DNA of 31,972 nt from Actinomycetes bacterium (GTDB lineage: Bacteria; Actinomycetota; Acidimicrobiia; Acidimicrobiales; Palsa-688): the NCBI GenBank assembly GCA_021816565.1, contig JAKAXN010000005.1, forward strand, positions 1 to 31,972, given 5' to 3'. Below, one piece after another: positions 7,697 through 14,147 of this stretch. The notes under the pieces are model-generated. The model had not been told where the DNA came from, did no database searches, and saw only the letters and a list, made by a program, of their open reading frames with translations. A program made the position numbers and the translations under genes. How positions within the stretch are numbered: position 1 is the first letter of the stretch; each line of letters opens with the position of its first letter.

Positions 7697-8443
7697 TCAG
7701 AATTCCAGCGAGGCTTCCTGCAGCACGCGGTCCACCCATGCGTTCGAGAAGTTCCCCTTGGCTACCGCCGCCACGTAGTCGGCCTCCGCCTCGGCCTTAG
7801 TGGTGACCCGGTGCAGCAGGGTCACCGCCTCCTCCCGGGGAATTACGACCACTCCGTCGAGGTCGCCGTAGACGATGTCACCCGGCTTAACGACTATGCC
7901 TCCTGCCGACACCGGGAAGTTGATCTCGCCCGGGCCCCGGTGAAGGGGCCCTATGGGGGTAACTCCACGGGCGAAGACCGGGAAGTCCCCCAGCGCAACG
8001 ATACGCTCCACGTCGCGTACCAGCCCGTCAACGATGAAGCCGGCTATCCCGCGGTGCCTGGCCTTGGTGGAGATCAGATCTCCCAGCACCCCGTTCAGGC
8101 TGGAGGAGCTCGCGTCCACGACGATGATGTCTCCTGGCCGGGCGATGTCCAAGGCCTTGTGGACCATCAGGTTGTCACCCGGGAAGACCTTTACCGTGCA
8201 AGCGGGACCGAGGATCCGGGCACCGGGCCCGGTAACCGAATGTATGGCGGAGCACATGGTGTACAGCCGGTTCATCATGTCCGAGATGAGCGCTGTCTCG
8301 AACCGTCCGAACGCCTCGACAACCGCCGGATCCGGTCTCTCTATGTCCTGGCGGAGCCGGAACCCCGGCCCAGGGTTCAATTCGCCCGACTGAGGCTTCG
8401 CCGGAGCCTCGTTCTCAGTCATTCGTAGATCGATCTGAGTCAT
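7697..8443 (-). CDS. RraA / HMG-aldolase-like family protein
   Basis: 248 residues from ATG 8443; an alternative ATG lies at 8422. AAGGGG, inside the end of the upstream ATP-grasp gene, serves as ribosome binding site. The protein is of the RraA/'dimethylmenaquinone methyltransferase-like' fold. That fold includes 4-hydroxy-4-methyl-2-oxoglutarate/oxaloacetate aldolases and the RNase E inhibitor RraA. The metal- and substrate-binding signature is present: GDLIST (121-126) and GIAGFIVDGLVRDV (132-145), with Arg143 and Asp144. GDIVYGDLDGVVVIP (188-202) is also typical. Because the catalytic Arg-Asp pair and GD motif are kept, an aldolase or decarboxylase acting on a 2-oxo acid is more likely than an RNase regulator. 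The gene is only 8 bp downstream of the ATP-grasp gene, so translational coupling and joint function are likely. Confidence 0.85.
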   Translation of the reverse strand: MTQIDLRMTENEAPAKPQSGELNPGPGFRLRQDIERPDPAVVEAFGRFETALISDMMNRLYTMCSAIHSVTGPGARILGPACTVKVFPGDNLMVHKALDIARPGDIIVVDASSSSLNGVLGDLISTKARHRGIAGFIVDGLVRDVERIVALGDFPVFARGVTPIGPLHRGPGEINFPVSAGGIVVKPGDIVYGDLDGVVVIPREEAVTLLHRVTTKAEAEADYVAAVAKGNFSNAWVDRVLQEASLEF

Positions 8444-8451
8444 GTTGGTAA

Positions 8452-9777
8452 CTACCCCTTTATCTCTGTCTGGGCTGAGATGGGAAACCGGCTGGATGTT
8501 CCGTCCCGCCGGGTATACGGATCGGCCGCTAACACGTCCCCGGAGGAGTGCCCCCGGGCTCGTCGACCGGCGTGGCGGCAAACCCGGCGGGCAAAGGAGA
8601 GGAAGTTCATGGCGCTGGGGAGCGGGTCGCGCCAGTCGAAGAAGGGGGGCGCCTGGTGCATAGCTACGGTCCGCAGCCACTGGGGCACTGAGAGCTCGCC
8701 TTTTCGTCGATATTCCATGAGCGCCTGAAGGTCCTCCACGAGGAAGATGAGGCCGACCCTGTCGCGAGGGCGACTGAATGCTGGGAGCGGCATCCCGGTC
8801 ATTCGGGTGTAGGCCAGCCAGCCCATGTCGATCCCCGACTTCCTCACCACCTCTTGGGCGTTGGTGAAGCGGGCATTGCATTCGATGAGGCGAAGCTGTC
8901 CGTCGCGCGAGTCCCGCTTGAACTCCACATTGGCGATGCCCCGCAGTTTGGCGGCGCGGCAGAAACGCAACCCGACTCCGGCCACATCCGGCTGCCATTC
9001 GCTCATGTGGTAGGTGCCCAGACCGAATCCAGTGGGATAGACTCTGAGCTTCCGCTTCGTGTACTCGAAGAGCGGGTCACCGTTCTCGTCCAGGTAAGTG
9101 TAATAGGAGCAGCATTCGTCGGAGCCCTCGACGAACTCGGTGAGGAGCATCGGGACGCCCTCCAACACGATTGGTTCGAGAAGCGACGCAGCCTCCGCCG
9201 CCGAGTCGACCCGGGCCCCCTTGGCGAAAGGCTGGAAACGACGGGTGAAGACATGCGACTCGACTGGCTTGACGGCACAAGGAAAGCGGAAGTCGTCGAG
9301 GTAGTGCAGGTCGTTTGTGGTCGCGACTGTCGCAGTGTCGGGAGCCGCCACCCCGGCACTCCGGGCGATCTCGTAGGTCCTCGATTTGTCGAGCATGTCG
9401 AGGATGGCCTCGTCGTTGGCCTCTATAGGGCGATGCCCGAGATCCACCAGGTCCTGCCGGTGTCTCACAATGAATTCGAGCGCATCGTCGCTGCCCGGTA
9501 GCAGCACCGATGGCTCGAGGTCATGGACTAGAAGGTCCATCCACTGACGATCGGTGTCGCTCCCGTCGGGGCGATAGTAATTTCGTACAGACTTTGACCA
9601 AAGAGCAGGGGAATCCACGGGGCCGCCGATAACGTCTACGGCCACACCGTGCGACCAGAGACCTCGGGCCACGCTCAGGACATTCATCGTGCCGCCGATG
9701 ATCACGGCGGGCATCAAGGCGATGTCGTGACGCACTCCGGCGGTCATGACAGGAGTATTAGTGACAGAATCATCCAC
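8452..9777 (-). CDS. ATP-grasp carboxylate-amine ligase (COG3919-like)
   Basis: 441 residues from ATG 9777; an ATG at 9747 is an alternative. N-terminal Rossmann-like pre-ATP-grasp domain at residues 20-120 (AVIIGGTMNVLSVARGLWSHG, then SVLLPGSDDALEF). ATP-grasp domain at about 125-335: adenine- and phosphate-contacting lysine in FPCAVKP (Lys170), LLTEFVEGSDE (211-221), and Mg-binding residues in IANVEFKRD and RLIECNARF (Glu299, Asn301). The family joins a carboxylate, activated as acyl phosphate, to an amine. The closest relatives I can name by pattern are 'predicted ATP-dependent carboligases' and D-aspartate-ligase-like proteins, which often sit in surface-polysaccharide loci. It is the first gene of a two-gene unit with the RraA-like gene and is divergent from a second ATP-grasp gene. 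Substrates are unknown. Confidence 0.83.
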   Translation of the reverse strand: MDDSVTNTPVMTAGVRHDIALMPAVIIGGTMNVLSVARGLWSHGVAVDVIGGPVDSPALWSKSVRNYYRPDGSDTDRQWMDLLVHDLEPSVLLPGSDDALEFIVRHRQDLVDLGHRPIEANDEAILDMLDKSRTYEIARSAGVAAPDTATVATTNDLHYLDDFRFPCAVKPVESHVFTRRFQPFAKGARVDSAAEAASLLEPIVLEGVPMLLTEFVEGSDECCSYYTYLDENGDPLFEYTKRKLRVYPTGFGLGTYHMSEWQPDVAGVGLRFCRAAKLRGIANVEFKRDSRDGQLRLIECNARFTNAQEVVRKSGIDMGWLAYTRMTGMPLPAFSRPRDRVGLIFLVEDLQALMEYRRKGELSVPQWLRTVAMHQAPPFFDWRDPLPSAMNFLSFARRVCRHAGRRARGHSSGDVLAADPYTRRDGTSSRFPISAQTEIKG

Positions 9778-9801
9778 CCCAGTTCGGTCCTTTCACCTCG
9801 G

Positions 9802-9819
9802 TCGAACGGTGGTGTTCGA
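9802..9819. promoter_or_regulatory. Perfect palindrome between the two divergent ATP-grasp genes
   Basis: TCGAAC (9802-9807) and GTTCGA (9814-9819) are perfect inverted repeats with a 6-bp spacer (GGTGGT). They lie within the 45 bp separating the starts at 9777 (minus) and 9823 (plus). The right half ends 3 bp before the plus-strand ATG. This is where an operator controlling both genes would sit, or the base of an mRNA hairpin masking the plus-strand start. No regulator gene is adjacent. Confidence 0.4.
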
Positions 9820-9822
9820 TCG

Positions 9823-11007
9823 ATGATTGTGGAGGCGACGCGACCGTCGGTCAAGGCTTCGACGGCAATATTGGCCAGACTGGCTATGACCGGCAAGGTT
9901 GGACGGGTATTAGCTCCCAAATTGGACTTTCTCCGTGAAGCGGGAGTTGCTGCTTCCGTTTCGGGGCGTCGGGCCATGACGCAACATGACTCCGGGGCCG
10001 CTGAAGCCCGCCGGCGGATGTACCAGCGGATATGGACGGAGGCCGCCGGTCTCGTGGGGGCGGACTGTGAGACGCTGGTCGACGACTTCCTCCTGATAAG
10101 GAGGGGTGACGTTCAGACGGTCGCGTGGTACCACACCGTCATGTTGGACTTCGGCGTATCGCTGCAGCTCGCCCTGGACAAGGTGGCCTGCCACCGCCTG
10201 CTCGCGGACGCGGGCATACCGATGGCCCGCTACGCCGAAGTGGACGCGTCCGAGCCCCTGTCCAGGATCGCATTCCTCGGCGAAGGGGCCCCCGGTGCCG
10301 TTGTGGTCAAGCCGGCTCGCAGCACATCCGGCGGGGAGGGCGTGACCTGCGGGGTGCGCAGCGCCGAGGAATTCGAGCGGGCCCGCATGTGGGCCCGACG
10401 GTGGGACTCCCGGCTTCTCGTTGAGGAGCAGGGCCGGGGATCGGAGTACCGCCTGCTGTTCTTGGATGGCCGGCTGGTCGATGTACTGCTTCGGCAGCCG
10501 CCCAGGGTGATCGGTGACGGACGATCCACCCTCGAGGAGTTGATACGGGCGGAAAACCGTAGGAGGGTGGAGCCGGACAGTGGCGCCGGGCTGGCGGTTC
10601 TGACTGTCGACCTTGATTGCCTCCTCACCCTGAGCAGAGCCGGCCTCTCCCTGTCATCTGTCCCGGAGCGGGGTGTGGCCGTCACCGTCAAGTCGGCTGT
10701 CAACCAGAGCGGTGCCGGGCAGGTTCGATCCATACACCCCGGTGAGCTGGGTCCGGACCTCGTTCGGGACGCCGCCCGCGCCGTGGAGTCCATGGGCCTG
10801 CGCTTTGCCGGAGTGGATCTGATGACGCCGGATCCTTCGCGATCGCTGGTCGATGCCGGAGGGGTTGTGATCGAGGTCAACGGGACACCAGGGCTCCACT
10901 ACCACTATCTGGTTTCAAATCCTGCTGAAGCGGTCCCAGTGGCGGTTCCGCTTCTGGAGGCTCTCCTCCGTCCCGACCGGAACGTTGCTTTTCGGAAGTT
11001 CGGCTGA
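9823..11007 (+). CDS. Cyanophycin-synthetase-like ATP-grasp ligase
   Basis: 394 residues from ATG 9823; an internal ATG at 9976 is possible, and an extension upstream would read into the opposite gene. After a variable N-terminus come a helical pre-domain (RRRMYQRIWTEAAGL, 64-78; LALDKVACHRLLADAGIP, 116-133) and the ATP-grasp fold. This includes VVKPARSTSGGEGV (161-174, Lys163), LLVEEQGRGSEYRLLFLDG (198-216), the cyanophycin-synthetase-type RVIGDGRSTLEELI (228-241), FAGVDLM (328-334), and the metal-binding end VVIEVNGTPGLHYHY (348-362; Glu351, Asn353). It lacks the Mur-ligase half of true cyanophycin synthetase, so it is a stand-alone ligase likely to form one amide or peptide bond. It is divergent from the other ATP-grasp gene, suggesting two sequential ligations in one pathway (inference). 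Confidence 0.82.
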   Translation: MIVEATRPSVKASTAILARLAMTGKVGRVLAPKLDFLREAGVAASVSGRRAMTQHDSGAAEARRRMYQRIWTEAAGLVGADCETLVDDFLLIRRGDVQTVAWYHTVMLDFGVSLQLALDKVACHRLLADAGIPMARYAEVDASEPLSRIAFLGEGAPGAVVVKPARSTSGGEGVTCGVRSAEEFERARMWARRWDSRLLVEEQGRGSEYRLLFLDGRLVDVLLRQPPRVIGDGRSTLEELIRAENRRRVEPDSGAGLAVLTVDLDCLLTLSRAGLSLSSVPERGVAVTVKSAVNQSGAGQVRSIHPGELGPDLVRDAARAVESMGLRFAGVDLMTPDPSRSLVDAGGVVIEVNGTPGLHYHYLVSNPAEAVPVAVPLLEALLRPDRNVAFRKFG

Positions 11008-11015
11008 TCCTTCGT

Positions 11016-11046
11016 GGTCGGCCACCGGCCTTTCCTCTTTTCTTAG
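11016..11046 (+). terminator. Intrinsic terminator after the second ATP-grasp gene
   Basis: A stem of GGTCGG (11016-11021) with CCGGCC (11025-11030), one wobble pair, and a 3-base loop. A pyrimidine-rich, mostly T tract follows (from 11031). It starts 9 bp after the stop codon. This is one of the few hairpins here with a clear T-rich tail. Confidence 0.5.
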
Positions 11047-11256
11047 GTCCCTCGTTCCCGGCGCCGATCTCCGACTTGCCCGCTCCGCGGCTTCGGGTAG
11101 TGGTCGGGCTGTTCCTGGGGATTTCATCGGAGTACATGAAGCAGCACGTTGGAGGCCGTCGTTCCGTGCACGCTGCGGGGTCGGTGGTCGCATGAGGTTG
11201 CCGGGCCGTGCCGGCGGTCGGTCAAGGGCGTCGCGGATGAGTCCGACGCCTCTGGC

Positions 11257-12705
11257 ATGCCGTCCCCGAATACAAATCGAAACCGCAAGGACGAAAGAGA
11301 CCCCGAGCAGAAGAGAGCCCGCCGGCGGCGGGGTATGCAGGCCGGAGCCGGACTGCTCATGCTCTCTGGCGTGGCGATCACCATGCCAGCCGTATCTGCC
11401 AGCGCTGAGACCTGGCACGACTGGTGGAGGTCCGACGCCAACAGGTGGTCTTCGCAGAACTGGGAAGCCCGGACTTGGCACCGCTGGACGCCTACCCCGA
11501 CCGCCACCCCAGCGCCCACCACCACTCCCACTTCCACGACTCCTGCGCCTGCTCCTGCGCCTGCTCCGGCCACCACCAGCTCTGCTCCGACTACCACTAG
11601 CTCTGCTCCTGCTCCTGCTCCTGCGCCGACTCCGGCTCCTGCTCCTGCTCCTGCGCCGACTCCGGCTCCTGCGCCTGCTCCTGCTCCGACCACCACCAGC
11701 TCTGCGCCTGCGCCTGCCCCTGCGCCTGCTCCGGCTCCGACCACCACAAGCTCCACGCCGACCAGCACCACGACGTCGGGCCCGCTCACGCCGTCTGCGT
11801 CGATCACCCCGTGGTCTGATTCGTCGTTCAATACGCCGATTCCGGCGAGTGCGGTGTTGTCGCCGAACTCGTCGAGTTGGGCGAGTCAGCTGGCGGTGGG
11901 ACCGGCGTTGGACATCTACCAGTACGGGACCGGCGTGTATCAGGCCACCGCGTCGACTCCGACGCAGGTGGTCAATCTCACCGACCAGTCATCGCGGGGT
12001 GCCACGGCACTGTCGGGTAGGACCGTGTCGATCCCGACCGGCCAGACCCTTCTCAATCTCATTCCGTCGGGCACGGACGGCAGTTTCGCGGTGGTCCAGC
12101 CCGATGGTCAGCACGAGGTGGACATCTGGCAGCCGGTTGTGTCGGGATCTGGATCCTCGGCCCACCTCGTGTCGGCCTCCTACGGTGACTACTACGCGTT
12201 CAACAACGCCTGGCACAGCGCCAACGGAGCCACCGGCCAGGGCACCGGATCGGGCAAGGCCATGAGCGCCGGCGCCATCCTCGACAGCGAGCTGCGTGCC
12301 GCTCTGGCCACGGTCAACCAGCCTGGAGGCGGGGTGATACCTCACGCCCTCAACTTCTCCACGGATATCTCGGCGTCGAATTTCGTGTTCCCTGCGGCCA
12401 AGAGTGACGGTCATACCAGCGGAGGTATCCCCGAGGGCCAGCGCATCCGGCTGAACCCGGCGATCAACCTCTCGGCCATCCCTGGCATCACCCCGCTGGA
12501 GCTGGTCATCGGCCGGACCCTGCAGACCTACGGTGCCTACGTGACCGATACCGGTGGCGCGAGCATGGCCTTCGGTGTGCAGCTCCCGAGCTCGGTGTCA
12601 GGCGGGTCTTGGCTGGCCCAGAACAACATCCCCGACTACTACGGCATGCCCCAACTGCCGTGGTCCTCGGGCCTGCAGGTACTCAACAGCTGGAACGGCC
12701 AGTAA
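11257..12705 (+). CDS. Exported protein with Ala/Pro/Thr linker and uncharacterised beta-rich domain (copy 1)
   Basis: 482 residues from ATG 11257. This start gives a charged N-region (EQKRARRRR) followed by a hydrophobic core (AGAGLLMLSGVAITMPA) and a likely cleavage after SASA near residue 50. A short Trp-rich segment (TWHDWWRSDANRWSSQNWEA) precedes a low-complexity Ala/Pro/Thr/Ser linker. The globular domain starts at about residue 184 (PWSDSSFNTPIPASAVLSPN) and includes VIPHALNFSTDIS, PEGQRIRLNPAINLSAIPGI and GRTLQTYGAYVTDTGGA. I recall this domain pattern ('SPFNTPIP...GIPEGARLRLDP...LQ.YGAYV.D.GG') from secreted actinobacterial proteins of unknown function; I cannot assign an activity. 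The whole domain is repeated in the gene at 12976. The linker suggests extension through a cell wall or capsule. A strong terminator follows. Confidence 0.78.
   Translation: MPSPNTNRNRKDERDPEQKRARRRRGMQAGAGLLMLSGVAITMPAVSASAETWHDWWRSDANRWSSQNWEARTWHRWTPTPTATPAPTTTPTSTTPAPAPAPAPATTSSAPTTTSSAPAPAPAPTPAPAPAPAPTPAPAPAPAPTTTSSAPAPAPAPAPAPTTTSSTPTSTTTSGPLTPSASITPWSDSSFNTPIPASAVLSPNSSSWASQLAVGPALDIYQYGTGVYQATASTPTQVVNLTDQSSRGATALSGRTVSIPTGQTLLNLIPSGTDGSFAVVQPDGQHEVDIWQPVVSGSGSSAHLVSASYGDYYAFNNAWHSANGATGQGTGSGKAMSAGAILDSELRAALATVNQPGGGVIPHALNFSTDISASNFVFPAAKSDGHTSGGIPEGQRIRLNPAINLSAIPGITPLELVIGRTLQTYGAYVTDTGGASMAFGVQLPSSVSGGSWLAQNNIPDYYGMPQLPWSSGLQVLNSWNGQ
11488..11787 (+). repeat. Low-complexity Ala-Pro / Thr-Thr-Ser-Ser coding repeat
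   Basis: About 100 codons of APAP, TPAP and TTTSSAP units built from recurring GCTCCT, GCGCCT and ACCACCAGCTCT-type hexamers. A unit encoding APAPAPTP occurs twice in a row. The segment encodes the interdomain linker of copy 1 and is absent from copy 2. It is prone to slippage, so length may vary between strains. Confidence 0.85.
11807..12700 (+). repeat. 894-bp direct repeat, left copy
   Basis: The segment from CCCCGTGGTC to GGAACGGCC is repeated at 13145-14038 with an offset of 1338 bp. I found no difference in the lines I compared base by base, and the deduced products match in every frame I checked. The boundaries are sharp: the base before differs (A versus T) and the codons after differ (AGTAAG versus GATGAC). 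Confidence 0.93.
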
Positions 12706-12747
12706 GCCCAGCAGCCCACAACTCCACCAGCTCTCGGAAGAGCTCGA

Positions 12748-12796
12748 GAGGGGGTTCGGTCCCGGTCGGCCGGGGCTGGACCCCCTCTTCCATTTG
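12748..12796 (+). terminator. Strong hairpin terminator after copy 1
   Basis: GAGGGGGTTC (12748-12757) pairs with GGACCCCCTC (12778-12787) through 10 bp with one T-G wobble. An inner GC-rich stem (CCCGG/CCGGG) fills the loop, and a T-rich TTCCATTT follows. It begins 43 bp after the copy 1 stop and separates the two duplicated genes transcriptionally. Confidence 0.6.
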
Positions 12797-12975
12797 GGCC
12801 GACCGGGCGGTCCGCTACGGGGCCGACGGCACCGTCATCGGTGATCCAGCTCGGCTACGGCGCCCGCTGACCGTTGGTGGAAAGTTGTTACCGCAGGATC
12901 GTCTCAGCCTTTCCGGGGACTACCGTTTCTGCGTGATGGGCTGGATCGTCGGATGATCCCGCAGCTGGGCCGACT

Positions 12976-14043
12976 GTGCGCATAGTCGATCCGGGTATCA
13001 GGGGACCTGGGCTGGGACCGTCCCCGCCCGCACGGAAGGGGCGAGCGGTTCGGAGGGGCGTCACGTCTCCGGCTCTGCTGATTGCCTTCGTGGTGGTTGT
13101 CGTGATGGCTCGGCCGAGCACGCTGAGCCAGTCGCTGTACCTGTCCCCGTGGTCTGATTCGTCGTTCAATACGCCGATTCCGGCGAGTGCGGTGTTGTCG
13201 CCGAACTCGTCGAGTTGGGCGAGTCAGCTGGCGGTGGGACCGGCGTTGGACATCTACCAGTACGGGACCGGCGTGTATCAGGCCACCGCGTCGACTCCGA
13301 CGCAGGTGGTCAATCTCACCGACCAGTCATCGCGGGGTGCCACGGCACTGTCGGGTAGGACCGTGTCGATCCCGACCGGCCAGACCCTTCTCAATCTCAT
13401 TCCGTCGGGCACGGACGGCAGTTTCGCGGTGGTCCAGCCCGATGGTCAGCACGAGGTGGACATCTGGCAGCCGGTTGTGTCGGGATCTGGATCCTCGGCC
13501 CACCTCGTGTCGGCCTCCTACGGTGACTACTACGCGTTCAACAACGCCTGGCACAGCGCCAACGGAGCCACCGGCCAGGGCACCGGATCGGGCAAGGCCA
13601 TGAGCGCCGGCGCCATCCTCGACAGCGAGCTGCGTGCCGCTCTGGCCACGGTCAACCAGCCTGGAGGCGGGGTGATACCTCACGCCCTCAACTTCTCCAC
13701 GGATATCTCGGCGTCGAATTTCGTGTTCCCTGCGGCCAAGAGTGACGGTCATACCAGCGGAGGTATCCCCGAGGGCCAGCGCATCCGGCTGAACCCGGCG
13801 ATCAACCTCTCGGCCATCCCTGGCATCACCCCGCTGGAGCTGGTCATCGGCCGGACCCTGCAGACCTACGGTGCCTACGTGACCGATACCGGTGGCGCGA
13901 GCATGGCCTTCGGTGTGCAGCTCCCGAGCTCGGTGTCAGGCGGGTCTTGGCTGGCCCAGAACAACATCCCCGACTACTACGGCATGCCCCAACTGCCGTG
14001 GTCCTCGGGCCTGCAGGTACTCAACAGCTGGAACGGCCGATGA
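12976..14043 (+). CDS. Exported or membrane-anchored protein with the same uncharacterised domain (copy 2)
   Basis: 355 residues from GTG 12976; no ATG or clear ribosome binding site is present, so the start is uncertain. From residue 58 to the end the protein matches copy 1, but the N-terminus is different. The Trp-rich and Ala/Pro linker parts are gone. They are replaced by a short basic stretch (ARKGRAVRRG) and a very hydrophobic helix (SPALLIAFVVVVVMA) that would serve as signal peptide or membrane anchor, with the domain starting almost directly after it. It would hold the same domain close to the membrane, while copy 1 extends it outward. It is not obviously broken, but weak start signals leave open a recently formed, poorly expressed gene. 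A terminator follows at 14064. Confidence 0.65.
   Translation: MRIVDPGIRGPGLGPSPPARKGRAVRRGVTSPALLIAFVVVVVMARPSTLSQSLYLSPWSDSSFNTPIPASAVLSPNSSSWASQLAVGPALDIYQYGTGVYQATASTPTQVVNLTDQSSRGATALSGRTVSIPTGQTLLNLIPSGTDGSFAVVQPDGQHEVDIWQPVVSGSGSSAHLVSASYGDYYAFNNAWHSANGATGQGTGSGKAMSAGAILDSELRAALATVNQPGGGVIPHALNFSTDISASNFVFPAAKSDGHTSGGIPEGQRIRLNPAINLSAIPGITPLELVIGRTLQTYGAYVTDTGGASMAFGVQLPSSVSGGSWLAQNNIPDYYGMPQLPWSSGLQVLNSWNGR
13145..14038 (+). repeat. 894-bp direct repeat, right copy
   Basis: Right copy of the duplication starting at 11807, in the same orientation. It covers the domain of the second exported protein from CCCCGTGGTC to three bases before its stop codon. Confidence 0.93.
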
Positions 14044-14063
14044 CCTCACGGAAGGCAGTCAGC

Positions 14064-14100
14064 GGCCGTCTGCGGTGCCAGGACGGCCAATTCTCGTTTA
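14064..14100 (+). terminator. Intrinsic terminator after copy 2
   Basis: GGCCGTC (14064-14070) pairs perfectly with GACGGCC (14082-14088) across an 11-base loop. AATTCTCGTTT follows. It begins 20 bp after the stop and lies before the first glycosyltransferase, marking the boundary to the exopolysaccharide genes. Confidence 0.55.
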
Positions 14101-14147
14101 CACCAACCTGAAGCGACCGGTACAGTCCCGCGCTGGTGGCGGCGAAC

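Noticed and set aside
8444..8998. N-terminal extension of the RraA-like frame.
   Set aside because: It is antisense-free but overlaps the ATP-grasp gene in another frame; the product is Arg/Pro-rich, while ATG 8443 has a ribosome binding site and starts the family fold.
9649..9822. Upstream extension of the second ATP-grasp gene.
   Set aside because: It would read through the start of the opposite ATP-grasp gene and adds no family sequence.
11488..11787. Short regular DNA repeats that might be a CRISPR or satellite.
   Set aside because: Units are hexamers without spacers and encode an Ala/Pro/Thr linker in frame.
11807..14038. Repeat pair as an insertion sequence or composite transposon.
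   Set aside because: No transposase, terminal inverted repeats or target-site duplication; the repeated segment is a protein domain.
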